Origin: a virus
IMG/VR virus record: IMGVR_UViG_3300046413_000510
Location: 1-55,509 of that record
Length of the DNA stretch: 55,509 bases
Reading direction: 5' to 3' (one strand)
The position numbers were made by a program, and so were the translations under genes. Positions 8,611 to 18,518 of the stretch are shown here, piece after piece. The notes beneath the pieces are model-generated. The model saw nothing but the letters and a program-made list of their open reading frames with translations, made no database searches and had not been told where the DNA came from. Position 1 is the stretch's first letter, and every line of letters begins with the position of its first letter.

Positions 8611-9549
8611 TTAAGTTAAATTAACCTTCAAAAATGTTGTACTAATTGTTGCTGATGTTCCGTCAGGAAACTCTTGAGCTCTATAATCGTTTGTGTTAAC
8701 GTATCTTGTTTGGTAATTACCTGTACCATTTAGTCTAGTATCAGTCATACCTGAACCTTTACTTGTACCAGCACCACCTAAATTATATCTTAACTTAAAT
8801 GTTCCTGCACTTGCAATAACTTCGTGTCTAATTAATTCATTTGATAATGTATCAACATCAGCCGTTGAAAATTCTTGTACATCATTATCAGACCTTAATT
8901 GTAAAGGCAAAACTGATAAAGATGGTGCTGATATAATATTTTTCTTTAAGTAATAACTTGTAATAGTTGTAGGTTGGTCTGGCGTTTCACCTATACCGTC
9001 TTGCGTATAAGCACTTGTATCCGCTCTTGTATCTAAAAATACAGGAGTTGCTGACATTAATTGTTGGCCGCCTGATAGAGTTGCCGTTGTATCTATAAAA
9101 TATGTTCCAGCAGTTGTAGCATTATTTTGACCTGTTGTTAATTCTAAAATTACCGGCCGTATTATTGAGTCTAACATATCTTGGTGTGTCATAGCTTTTA
9201 AATTATTTGTATCATCTATGTAAACAAAATAACGTTTACCATTATCTGTTCCTAAAGTAGGAGCAGCTGCAACGTTTTGAGCTATTCTAGTGTAAACTAC
9301 GGAAGTTTGAGTAATATCGGCAGTTTCAGCTTCTGTTGAAAATCTATCTGTTCTAGTATTTGAAGCACCAGCAACCATACGTGTGTCGGTTATAGAACCT
9401 AAACTACCGCCTGAAGATACTACTGATAATGCTATTGGATTTGCTTGTTGAAATTGATATTTAAAAACACTTTTCAATAAATCAAACATAGTGTCATCCA
9501 TTGCTTGGATGTTTCCACTATTTAAATAAACTGGTCTGACTACTGCCAT
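8611..9549 (-). CDS. virion/tail fibre-associated protein
   Basis: A 312-residue, low-cysteine protein rich in Thr, Ser, Asn and Gly with alternating beta-type sequence, typical of marine T4-like fibre or adhesin subunits. The N-terminus (MAVVRPVYLNSGNIQAMDD) reads as a compact attachment region, followed by beta-rich segments. It lies directly after another fibre-type gene with a 21-nt gap, at the end of the baseplate/fibre transcription unit. The assignment is by composition and position; no catalytic motif is seen. Confidence 0.6.
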   Translation of the reverse strand: MAVVRPVYLNSGNIQAMDDTMFDLLKSVFKYQFQQANPIALSVVSSGGSLGSITDTRMVAGASNTRTDRFSTEAETADITQTSVVYTRIAQNVAAAPTLGTDNGKRYFVYIDDTNNLKAMTHQDMLDSIIRPVILELTTGQNNATTAGTYFIDTTATLSGGQQLMSATPVFLDTRADTSAYTQDGIGETPDQPTTITSYYLKKNIISAPSLSVLPLQLRSDNDVQEFSTADVDTLSNELIRHEVIASAGTFKLRYNLGGAGTSKGSGMTDTRLNGTGNYQTRYVNTNDYRAQEFPDGTSATISTTFLKVNLT

Positions 9550-9570
9550 AATATATCCTCATTGTTATTC

Positions 9571-10491
9571 TTACGAACCTGCACCAAAAATTGTTTTCTG
9601 TGCTACACCTGCACTATTATATAGTATCAAACTAACTGCGTTTGAAAATTTTGCTGATGTTATTGTATTGTTTGAAATGTTAGAGTTTGAAATTTGACCT
9701 ACACCACCTGTTAACATAACATCTCCACCTGCGTCTGGAAAAGTTATAACTCTGTCTGCTGTTGGGTCTGTTACCGTTAATGCTGTTTCAAAACCATCAT
9801 CTGTAGCACCTTCAAATATAACTAATTTGTTTGGCGATAATCTAATAGATGAACCAAATGAAGTTTCACCAGCTAAAGTATTGATATCACCTGCTGTGCC
9901 ACCAAATTCAGTACCGTTTATGGTTACTTTATTTGTGCCTGTTGCTATGTTATCATTAAAAGTAATTGTATTAGAGTTTGATGACGAAATAGTATTTCCT
10001 GATACGTTAATAGAACCAAGAGTTGCGTCACCTGAAGTAATAATAGCAGCGTTAATATTAATAACTCCACCAGATACATCATCTATAAGATTTGTTTTTA
10101 CGGCTGCTGAACCTGTTGTTGCAATATTTCCTGCTGAACTAATACCACCATTACCGACATTTAAACCATTTGATATGGTTACGTCTGACGGTAAACCTAT
10201 TACTAATGTGTCTGTAGCTTGAACAGCGGCTGTAATTTCGTTTGTTGTACCTTGTACGTGTAATTCTTGACCTGAACCAATTAATTGTCTAGTAGATGAA
10301 GAATCAACTACAAAGAAACCAGCAGCGGCACTAACAATACCGATAGTTTCATTCATAGCGCCAACAATACTTGTAGCGTTAATAGAACTATCTAAATTTG
10401 CAATATCACCGAAGTCCTGTGAAGTAAGAGCATTAAACTGCGTTCTTAAATCTTCTAAACTATCTGTTATATTAATTGTTCTTACAGCCAT
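9571..10491 (-). CDS. tail fibre-like repeat protein
   Basis: A 306-residue protein dominated by Asn/Thr/Gly/Ser-rich beta repeats. It contains phrases such as SSAGNIATTGSAAVKTN and GDATLGSINVSGNT, which recur in trimeric phage fibre shafts. The C-terminal part has ITFPDAGGDVML, a phrase common in marine phage fibre proteins. The first 60 residues (INITDSLEDLRTQFNALT) look like the conserved attachment end. It probably forms part of a distal or side fibre; the host receptor is unknown. Confidence 0.68.
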   Translation of the reverse strand: MAVRTINITDSLEDLRTQFNALTSQDFGDIANLDSSINATSIVGAMNETIGIVSAAAGFFVVDSSSTRQLIGSGQELHVQGTTNEITAAVQATDTLVIGLPSDVTISNGLNVGNGGISSAGNIATTGSAAVKTNLIDDVSGGVININAAIITSGDATLGSINVSGNTISSSNSNTITFNDNIATGTNKVTINGTEFGGTAGDINTLAGETSFGSSIRLSPNKLVIFEGATDDGFETALTVTDPTADRVITFPDAGGDVMLTGGVGQISNSNISNNTITSAKFSNAVSLILYNSAGVAQKTIFGAGS

Positions 10492-10492
10492 T

Positions 10493-10711
10493 TTATTTTA
10501 CTAAATCCTTAATTAAATTTTTTATTTCTCTTAATTCTGTCTTCAAATTATTTATCTCTCTACAAGCACCTTTAATCTGGTCACTTTGACTTTTTCTAGA
10601 TTCTCTTCTTTGCATATAAAGTTGATACTCGGTTACGTTTGTATTTACTATAGCATTTGAGTTTGTGTCTCTTACCATATTATCATAACCTTCTACTTTA
10701 ATTTTTGCCAT
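10493..10711 (-). CDS. small coiled-coil protein between fibre genes
   Basis: A 72-residue protein whose second half is a charged helix with heptad spacing (INNLKTELREIKNLIKDLVK). I start at the ATG at 10711 because it follows the stop of the giant virion gene directly; an upstream in-frame start at 10729 would lie inside that gene. The N-terminal VEGYDNMVRDTNSNAIVN segment resembles short assembly or attachment proteins seen next to T4-like fibre genes. It may be an oligomerisation adaptor for a fibre; this is inference. Confidence 0.6.
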   Translation of the reverse strand: MAKIKVEGYDNMVRDTNSNAIVNTNVTEYQLYMQRRESRKSQSDQIKGACREINNLKTELREIKNLIKDLVK

Positions 10712-10712
10712 A

Positions 10713-13700
10713 TTATACCGCCAGAGCAATCGCTCTAAAATCTTTCAATCTAGCAGGATAAGCAGAGTTTGTTCCATTGAATACTACTTTAATTTGGAAT
10801 GATGTAAACTCTGGTAAATCTTTAACACTAAATTTGTAATCTTTGAAATCTCTATCAATAACTTGGTCGCCAGTTGAAGGAGCAATATTTGTATCGGAAG
10901 AACCATCTGTATTAAATGGTGTATATTCAATATCCTGAATACGTCTTGTTTCTTCACCACCTGTTAATCTGTAAAACATTTTAATAGATGAAGTTGACCT
11001 TACACTAGCCGCCACCCTTACTTCAATAGCAGTTGATGGATTTGCTAAACTTACAGGTTTAATTAAGTAAACACCTTCAGACGAACCACCCTCTGTTGCT
11101 GTATCATCTTCAAAATCAACCGTGTTGGCTAATTTTGCAACTATTTTTGAACCTGCAGCTGGAGCAGTTGTTAATGTTAATGTTGAACCTGAAACTTGAA
11201 AGTCATCTACTGGTGCTAATTTTTTACCTGATTTTTTAACAGCTAACAAGTGTACACTTGCCGGTGTACTTGATAATGTAAATGTAGCAGTAGAACCGTC
11301 ACCTGTAAATGTATCAGTTGATGTTACCGTAGGTTGATTTAATCTGTTTGAAATTGCAAAAGCATTACATCTTTTTAAATCAATTACAGGAGATACGTTA
11401 GCATTTTGTGTTGACATAGTTAAGTTAAGAAATAAAGATTTATTTCCAGTCATTTCATTTGTCTCATTTATTTGACTTACAACCATTCTAGGGTCTGTAA
11501 AATAAATATTATCTCCTAATACAACACTTCTTGCTTCTGAATTACTTGCCAATGCAAACGCTGTCTCTGAACCGTGAACTGAACGACCACTTGTTGTCCA
11601 CATTTGTGAAGTCAGATTTGTTCTAGGATGTAAAACGTGTCCGACTTGTAATTGCATAACGTTAAATTGTCTATTTTGTGAAGCAGTCACGGTAGCACCA
11701 CCAACATCACCTGTTGAAGTAGCGGCACTTGAAGCAGTAATATCATAACTATCTAAAGTTATGTTTGTAATAGTTGTATATGTTCCGTTAATATCAGAAT
11801 GTGGAATACCATTGTATGTTCCTGAAGCCAATCCTGCAATTGTCACGTTATCATTTGAACTATGCATACCGTGGTTTTTATGGAACACTCTAACAACATT
11901 TGAACCAGCAAATGTTCTAATTGGATTATTATCTAAAGTTTTAACTGGTAAACTACCATTACATAATGTTACCGTTCCTGAAGATGAGTTATCAAATACT
12001 GCCTTCTTCAAAGTTAACTTCATATCTTCCATTTGTTCAGCTGACCACGTTCTATTGTTAGCTGATTTGAATAAGACACCCATATTAGGTTGAGTTGATA
12101 CCGTTCTATTTGAACCAATTTGTTTTTCACCTAGTCTTGCCACATAAGCAGTATAATCTACCGAATCTGAATATAATACTAGAGCATACTCAACACCTTC
12201 TTGTAGATAGACAGGTGAGTCAAATGTAAATGTTGTAGCTGAACTTGCGTCTGTGCTTGTAGTTACCTGATTTGGATTAATCCATTTTAATCCGAAAGGT
12301 AGAATTTTTGTTCCTGGATAACCATTGACCATATTTCTTATTTCTGCTTTAACAGGAATAGTTTCCGATTTAGTTGCAAAGAAAACATCAACACTAGTAC
12401 AGAATATACCGTCTTCATCATCAACCATAAATGATTGAGCTAATGGGTCACCATCACCTCCTCCACCTCTATCATTATCATTACCACCTCTATCAGGTGG
12501 TTGTCTTCTTGCAATAACTCTACTTGCCGTTCTAGTAATTGTTCTATTTGATGTGGTAGTTTGTCTTACCGTTCTTGCTTCTCTACTAGCAATAATAGCT
12601 TCTTGCGTTGTTTCTAACAATCCTTTTGCGTCATAATCACCTTCAGCTGAAGTTGCAACGGCTCTTCTATCTGTACTATTTGTAGATGAACTAGATAATC
12701 TGAATACTCTTTTTCCTGTTCGCCATTTTGGTTTAGTTGTATCATTAGGGTCAGGTATTGCAAAAACACCTTTTACATAACCTGTTGAATCTGTAATTAA
12801 GTTTCCTCCTAACGAACCACCATCTGGTGTCACATAAGTTGCTACTGCAATTTCATCAAAGAAAGGAAATACTTTTGTATTAGGTCTCATACCATAAGCT
12901 TGGAATGTTACCTCTCTACTTCTTATAAATGGTACAAAGTTTACAGATATAACTCTACTACCTAAACTTTGTCTTAAAGTTTGAGGAACTATTGTTGTTC
13001 TTATACCACTTCTAACTTGACCAACATCTGTATTTGTTGTTTGAACTAAATCTCTGCCTTGCCAACTTTGATTAGACCTTGGATTACCTGACCATTGGTC
13101 TTGCCATTCATTCCAAACGGTACCAACTGGTATTTCTGAAATACTTGTATTATCTAAACCTCTTTGAATTGCCATAATATCAAAAGAACCATTTACGTTT
13201 GCAACTATTTCAGGAGCAACTCTTGTTTCTTTCCATTCATCAACTGGCGGGTCTAAATCAATATCACCAATCCAATCAAATATTAAGAAAGGATTTAAGT
13301 TTTCTGTTTTAGTTGCAAAAGGTTGAGTGATGTATGCTGTTTCAGTATAAGGTAATGTAATTAAATCACCAGTTTTTTGATAGTTTGCGTCTGTTCTATC
13401 ACCTGCTGTAATTGCTGAACCATCATCATCTGATTCTGCTAATTCAATTACGTCTTCATTAAAATATGTTCTTGCCTCACCTCTTGCCATATCAATAGAT
13501 AATTTGTAATCATTGTTAGCTACATCACCAACATTGTGTCCTGTGAAGTTGTCAACAACAAAACCATTTTTAAATCTATCAAAACCATCACTATCTTGTA
13601 TTTGTAAAGATTGTGCGTCAGCTTCTAATAAAGAGAGTTGAGTATAATACTCCATATTTTTAATTCTTTTTTCTAAAGAACCAATATCTCTCATTGTATA

Positions 13701-16700
13701 TCTTCTATTATCTTCAGCTTCAACATCAACGTCATCCGTTCTCAAAGTATAAGAAGGAACATTTACCGTTGCCATTAACATATGACCATCTAAATCTGCT
13801 GGTGATAATGGGTTTAAATCAGACGAACCTTTTACCGTTCTTAATTGGCCTTCTCTTGTCAAGAAAATTTTATCTATTCTGTTTAGATAAAATTCTAAAT
13901 CTGAAGTAATATCTGAATTGAATTTTGGTATGTCAACACTTGAAGCACCTGTGCCATCATAAGACCTAGCGACTAAATCTGAAGTAATTGTACTGGCGTC
14001 ATCTACTCTTGGTCTAAAATCTAAAGTGTCTCTTAATTCATAACTTTCACCTGTTGTATCTGAAACATAATTAGGTATTAATTCGTAATTAACAACACCT
14101 GAATATGAGTCAACATCAAAATAATCTCCAGAACCGTGAGAAAAGAAATCAAAGTTAACTAACAATTGACCTGTTGGTCTAATAGCACCTGGTTTTAATT
14201 TTAATCTACCAATGTCATAGAAGTTATCTCTTTGACCGTTGTCTAAATCAAATCTGTTTGTAATATCTGTATCTGAAGCACTTGCAGCTGAACCAAATCC
14301 ACCAGACATATAAACATTATTGATTTTAAAAATATCAGCTTTGCCTAAACCTATTGTACCACTTTCAATTGTTTGTTGACTAGATATGTTTACCGTTTGA
14401 GCACTATTTAAACTTTTTGTTTTAGAACCTGCAACCGCTCTACTGACCGTTGCAATAATTTTAATTTTATGTCCAGCAAAGTTAGCACCAAAATCTAGGT
14501 TTAAAGTTTTACCTGTAGGTGAACCTGTTAGATTGAATATTGAATCGCCTTCGTGATTACTACCTGTTAAGTTTAGTGTATCTCCAACTGCACCAGTAGA
14601 ACCTGAACCGGTAGTCATAACAGATACAGAGAAGTCACTATTTGATAATGAAGCAAATGTTTCGTTTGTACCCGCTGAAATAGTTGCGTCACCATTTGAA
14701 GATAGTGTTGAAGTAAATTGTCTTCTTACTTGAAAGTTAGTATCAGTTAAACCAGAGTTAGAAGTTGTTTTTAAAGTCTTGATTGTTTTATATGGTAACT
14801 TAAACAATAAAATATTGTTTTCTGGTTTTTGTAATTTTGCTCTTTTTCTTGTCACAACGGTAGCAGTTGATACATCAGCAGCTCCCACATTGGCAGTTAA
14901 AGTTGCTTCTGCTTGTGAAACTATATTTTTAATTACTGCATTAACGGTAACACCGGCGTCATTTGTAAATGATATATTATCATTGATTTTTAAATCAACA
15001 TTAAAGTTTGTACCTTTACCTAATAGTTGTGCCGAACTATTTGCAATAGAAACGTTACCTTGAATATTTACGTGTTGAGAAAACGTAGCAGACAAATCAA
15101 CATCAGCTGTATAAGGAGGTGTTCCTGGCATACCAATTTGTTTAGTTGATGATATATCTTTTGTTATAACACCTCTTCTACCTAAAGAATCTGATTGAAT
15201 ATTTGCTGAAGCACTTGACGATTGACCTGTTACCGTTTCTCCTGCAATAAATGTTCCTTGAACATTAGATAAAATTAATACTCCGTGTAATATTGTAGGT
15301 GGTGATGTGTATGAGGTAACATTTACTGCGTCTCTACCACTAGCACTATACAATTCAAAAGTATTTGTTGTAGCATTTCTAACTGAATAAATTCCTGGAG
15401 TATATGCTGAACTATCTACTTGAAAATCGCCACCTGATAAATTTATTTGTTGACCATCTACTAATCCGTGGCCGTTTAATGTCACAACACCTGGACTTGC
15501 AACACTAATTGCTGAAGCCGGAGAAAATGTGTGGTCTACTGATATGAATTGAACAATACCACTTGCGTTAGAAACTGCACCATTAACAATTTCACCATCT
15601 GTAAATTGCATAACAGGCATACTTGTTAAATTTAAGTGTGTAAACATTTCAACATCAAAAATATAATGACGCCAAATACCATCTGTATTAAATATGTCAT
15701 TAGTTTCAGAACCACTTACATATTGGAAACCTCTACTCTTAGCACGACCAATTTGTGGAACATCAAAACCTACAACTGCATTTTCTGTACCTCTAACTGA
15801 AGTTGCTCTGTCGTATAAATTAATTGCTTTAAAAGGTTCTACATCACCAGAAACAAATCCTACATCTGGCGAACCATAAACATTATTGACATTAAAATAA
15901 TTATCTACTTCAAATCTTGTTTTGTTATTATTACCTGTATCAAAGTCTCTTGCTTTGTCTATATCAACAAAAGTTGTACCTAATCTTTGTGATTCATAAC
16001 CGTTTACGTAAGCTTTAAAAGGCGATACACCTATTGCTAGTTTAGTTGCAAGACCACCATCAGCTGCTGAAAAAACTCCTCTATTATCACCAGAGGCTAA
16101 ATGTTCTCTAACATCATAATCAGGATTAGTTAAAACATAATCACCTGATTCGTCAAATGTTCTTCTAGCTAATGTTTCTTCTAATATGGCATACTCGGTC
16201 TCTCTGACCATAGTTTGAATAACACCATTATCAACTCTTGATATTTCGTAAAAATTATTATCATCAGCAGAAGCTAAAGTTTTCTTTGTTAAACCTAATT
16301 GTATTTTAAATCTATGAGCACCTGGAGCATTCGTGTTTGATACACCTTGAGCATTATCATTTAAAGTATTGTCATCATTAGGTGTCACAAAACTTTCTGT
16401 AATTGTTAAACCTATTCTGTATGATGGTGTGTTTGTGTATTTGTCTAATACTAAAGTTGAAGTATCAACACCTACAAAAAATCCATTTATATAATAAGTA
16501 CCTGCTTGTATAGCTGCAGCTGAACCAATGTGTGTCGTAGCAACAACGCAAGTCGGAGTACCTGAACCATCTGAAGTTAATGTTTCTCCGTCTGTAAAAA
16601 TTATTGAAGTATTATTAGTACCAGCTTTATTATACTTTACAAATAAAGTGTCGGGGTCTGTACCATCTGTAGCAGAAACACCAACTACTTTTGCTGTCAC

Positions 16701-17003
16701 ACCTGAAGTACCACCTGTTAGTGTAGTATTATTATAATCGCTAAGTGATGAAGCTGATTTTGAAGTTAATTTTATTGATTCGTAATTAGTGTCAATAGAA
16801 ACTTGACCAGGAATAACCATAGCTCCTTGTTTGAACATATGGTCACCAAATTTTTCAATTTGGTTTTGTAAAATCGTTTGTGATTGTGTTAACTCTCTCG
16901 CTTGTACGGCAAATGCTGGTCTAAAAAGTATTCTATGAAACTTTTTACTTTCAGCAAAATCATCATAATAGGGCGATAAGTTAAAATCAGTTGGACTTGG
17001 CAT
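10713..17003 (-). CDS. giant virion protein, DUF4815-type N-terminus
   Basis: A 2096-residue structural protein. The first 70 residues (FRPAFAVQARELTQSQTIL..) match the DUF4815 type found at the start of large tail/fibre proteins of marine T4-like phages. The body is a string of beta modules, including GxxSGAxA/SxA units (near GGTSGVTA, SNASGIVQ and SSSASANI), 'HG(L/M)..G..' modules (NGHGLVDGQQI; KNHGMHSSND) and an FTGDGSTATFTLS unit. A Gly/Asp/Arg-rich linker (near PDRGGNDNDRGGGGDGD) precedes a DPLAQSFMVDDEDGIF-type domain. It is flanked by gp8 and fibre genes. It is probably a major baseplate-attached fibre or spike; in T4 the gp9-gp12 proteins occupy this place. Confidence 0.85.
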   Translation of the reverse strand: MPSPTDFNLSPYYDDFAESKKFHRILFRPAFAVQARELTQSQTILQNQIEKFGDHMFKQGAMVIPGQVSIDTNYESIKLTSKSASSLSDYNNTTLTGGTSGVTAKVVGVSATDGTDPDTLFVKYNKAGTNNTSIIFTDGETLTSDGSGTPTCVVATTHIGSAAAIQAGTYYINGFFVGVDTSTLVLDKYTNTPSYRIGLTITESFVTPNDDNTLNDNAQGVSNTNAPGAHRFKIQLGLTKKTLASADDNNFYEISRVDNGVIQTMVRETEYAILEETLARRTFDESGDYVLTNPDYDVREHLASGDNRGVFSAADGGLATKLAIGVSPFKAYVNGYESQRLGTTFVDIDKARDFDTGNNNKTRFEVDNYFNVNNVYGSPDVGFVSGDVEPFKAINLYDRATSVRGTENAVVGFDVPQIGRAKSRGFQYVSGSETNDIFNTDGIWRHYIFDVEMFTHLNLTSMPVMQFTDGEIVNGAVSNASGIVQFISVDHTFSPASAISVASPGVVTLNGHGLVDGQQINLSGGDFQVDSSAYTPGIYSVRNATTNTFELYSASGRDAVNVTSYTSPPTILHGVLILSNVQGTFIAGETVTGQSSSASANIQSDSLGRRGVITKDISSTKQIGMPGTPPYTADVDLSATFSQHVNIQGNVSIANSSAQLLGKGTNFNVDLKINDNISFTNDAGVTVNAVIKNIVSQAEATLTANVGAADVSTATVVTRKRAKLQKPENNILLFKLPYKTIKTLKTTSNSGLTDTNFQVRRQFTSTLSSNGDATISAGTNETFASLSNSDFSVSVMTTGSGSTGAVGDTLNLTGSNHEGDSIFNLTGSPTGKTLNLDFGANFAGHKIKIIATVSRAVAGSKTKSLNSAQTVNISSQQTIESGTIGLGKADIFKINNVYMSGGFGSAASASDTDITNRFDLDNGQRDNFYDIGRLKLKPGAIRPTGQLLVNFDFFSHGSGDYFDVDSYSGVVNYELIPNYVSDTTGESYELRDTLDFRPRVDDASTITSDLVARSYDGTGASSVDIPKFNSDITSDLEFYLNRIDKIFLTREGQLRTVKGSSDLNPLSPADLDGHMLMATVNVPSYTLRTDDVDVEAEDNRRYTMRDIGSLEKRIKNMEYYTQLSLLEADAQSLQIQDSDGFDRFKNGFVVDNFTGHNVGDVANNDYKLSIDMARGEARTYFNEDVIELAESDDDGSAITAGDRTDANYQKTGDLITLPYTETAYITQPFATKTENLNPFLIFDWIGDIDLDPPVDEWKETRVAPEIVANVNGSFDIMAIQRGLDNTSISEIPVGTVWNEWQDQWSGNPRSNQSWQGRDLVQTTNTDVGQVRSGIRTTIVPQTLRQSLGSRVISVNFVPFIRSREVTFQAYGMRPNTKVFPFFDEIAVATYVTPDGGSLGGNLITDSTGYVKGVFAIPDPNDTTKPKWRTGKRVFRLSSSSTNSTDRRAVATSAEGDYDAKGLLETTQEAIIASREARTVRQTTTSNRTITRTASRVIARRQPPDRGGNDNDRGGGGDGDPLAQSFMVDDEDGIFCTSVDVFFATKSETIPVKAEIRNMVNGYPGTKILPFGLKWINPNQVTTSTDASSATTFTFDSPVYLQEGVEYALVLYSDSVDYTAYVARLGEKQIGSNRTVSTQPNMGVLFKSANNRTWSAEQMEDMKLTLKKAVFDNSSSGTVTLCNGSLPVKTLDNNPIRTFAGSNVVRVFHKNHGMHSSNDNVTIAGLASGTYNGIPHSDINGTYTTITNITLDSYDITASSAATSTGDVGGATVTASQNRQFNVMQLQVGHVLHPRTNLTSQMWTTSGRSVHGSETAFALASNSEARSVVLGDNIYFTDPRMVVSQINETNEMTGNKSLFLNLTMSTQNANVSPVIDLKRCNAFAISNRLNQPTVTSTDTFTGDGSTATFTLSSTPASVHLLAVKKSGKKLAPVDDFQVSGSTLTLTTAPAAGSKIVAKLANTVDFEDDTATEGGSSEGVYLIKPVSLANPSTAIEVRVAASVRSTSSIKMFYRLTGGEETRRIQDIEYTPFNTDGSSDTNIAPSTGDQVIDRDFKDYKFSVKDLPEFTSFQIKVVFNGTNSAYPARLKDFRAIALAV

Positions 17004-17017
17004 AGTCTGATATCCCC

Positions 17018-18481
17018 TTAAAATTCAATAATCAGTTTAATATTCTCTGTCTGGTCTGCCGCTCTTGTTATTGGCGCTCTGTTTTCTACGTATAAAACAT
17101 CACCTGAATCGTGGTCTAATTCTGGCACAGAATATCCTGAATTGAATACTACATTGTTCGTTGTTGCTGAATGACTAGTATCAGGTGTTGCGCTGCCTGA
17201 AGTCGCTCCGCTGATTACGTTAGCTGCACTAAAGGCTACTTTATTTCCATTTGTATCAATACCTTCATTTGAATGTCTTGTTTGAACATAATATAAAATT
17301 GCATTTGTAGAGTCCCACTCTACAACTTTACCAACTGCACCTGTTGTTGCTTGTGTAATTTTATCATCAATTGCAAAACTTCCAGATACACCTGTTAATT
17401 TAATAGCAGACGTAGCTCTTAATGTTGAAGCACTTGCAGCTGAACCACCCGATTTAGGGTCTTTAATCATACATACTCTTCTAAAGTCATTAGCTACTGA
17501 AACGTCACCAGAGTTTGCTGATTCTGTTCCTTCTAAACTTGTATTAGTCATTACAAAGAAAGCACCGATTTCTTCTATTGCGTTAAAACCGTGGCCACCT
17601 TTTGGAGGAATAATTACATCTAATTCTGCACCAACTAAATTAGTTGCACCAGCAGCTACTATTTGAGCATTACTGATTGTTGCAAAAGTATAACCTGTTC
17701 CTGCTGTGGTCACCGTTACCGCTGTGACTGCACCTGAAGTAACCGTGACTGAAACTTTACCACCAGAACCATCGCCTCTAATATCAATGTTTGTGTGTGT
17801 ACCATCAGTACCACCAGAGCCGGCAGTTTTAATTTTGATAATGTCAATTGCGCCATCTACTGCGTTTGATGAAACTGAAGTATTTGTTGATACTGGCATA
17901 AAATCTGTTGAAAGGAAATTTGATTGCTCTGAAGCAGAAAGTGTGTACATATATTTCCACTTATAACCATCAGCAGTTGATAGAATTGTTGAAGCATTTG
18001 TGCCAGTTGGTTCTACCGTTGAAGCTGTGTTATTGTCATTATCTAAACACTTGTAAACATTTCTAGCAGAATTCATTACATAGAAACTTGCGTCAAATAT
18101 ATTAAATACACCACTATTAGCCGATTGTAGAGTAGTTGTGCCAGTTATTCTTTCTCCATAATCGTGTCTATAAATGTCATAAGTTGTACCTGTGACCCAA
18201 TTTCTTCTAGGTGCTACAAAAGCAACATCTGTTGCTGTAATTTTCTTAGCAGCCAATAAATCATCATAAGTAAATGATTCTGAATTTATGTTATCTGCTG
18301 GTGTAATAGGTAATACATCTGTACCTAAATTATCTGTTCTACTATCACCTCTAGTTGATGTAGTAAATGGTAAAGACCTACCAATACCTAGATAATATAC
18401 GTTTCCTGCAGCTTCAGAAAAAGATTCCTGAAATTGCTTGGAATTGTGTATTCTAAACTTATTTGTTATAATTGCTGGCAT
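17018..18481 (-). CDS. gp8: baseplate wedge subunit gp8
   Basis: T4 gp8 is a dimeric wedge component joining gp7, gp6 and gp10. This 487-residue protein shares its landmarks: an N-terminal IITNKFR (T4 has VTSKFR), a YLGIGRSLPF stretch (T4 FITFGRSEPW), VAPRRNW (T4 VIPRRDW), NVYKCLDN (T4 LVYRCLD) and TADGYKWKYMYTLS (T4 GDGYVWEYLYEIP). It is longer than T4 gp8 (334 aa) because of added beta modules in its second half, including a GAVGKVVEWD unit of the type shared with other virion proteins here. Its start is 20 nt downstream of a late promoter. The position after the gp6/gp7-like genes agrees with T4 order. Confidence 0.85.
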   Translation of the reverse strand: MPAIITNKFRIHNSKQFQESFSEAAGNVYYLGIGRSLPFTTSTRGDSRTDNLGTDVLPITPADNINSESFTYDDLLAAKKITATDVAFVAPRRNWVTGTTYDIYRHDYGERITGTTTLQSANSGVFNIFDASFYVMNSARNVYKCLDNDNNTASTVEPTGTNASTILSTADGYKWKYMYTLSASEQSNFLSTDFMPVSTNTSVSSNAVDGAIDIIKIKTAGSGGTDGTHTNIDIRGDGSGGKVSVTVTSGAVTAVTVTTAGTGYTFATISNAQIVAAGATNLVGAELDVIIPPKGGHGFNAIEEIGAFFVMTNTSLEGTESANSGDVSVANDFRRVCMIKDPKSGGSAASASTLRATSAIKLTGVSGSFAIDDKITQATTGAVGKVVEWDSTNAILYYVQTRHSNEGIDTNGNKVAFSAANVISGATSGSATPDTSHSATTNNVVFNSGYSVPELDHDSGDVLYVENRAPITRAADQTENIKLIIEF

Positions 18482-18500
18482 ATTTGTTTTCCTTAATCAA

Positions 18501-18508
18501 TATTTATA
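18501..18508 (-). promoter_or_regulatory. T4-type late promoter
   Basis: TATAAATA on the minus strand, 19 nt before the gp8 ATG, with a purine-rich AAGGAAAA Shine-Dalgarno-like stretch in between. It matches the T4 late -10 element used by the gp55/gp33/gp45 system and has no -35 hexamer, as expected. Confidence 0.75.
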
Positions 18509-18518
18509 AGACTTCTCA

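Noticed and set aside
9827-17966. Several + strand frames of 60-130 codons opposite the virion genes
   Set aside because: Shadows of Thr/Ser/Gly-rich minus-strand genes; they are V/P-rich with no ribosome-binding sites.
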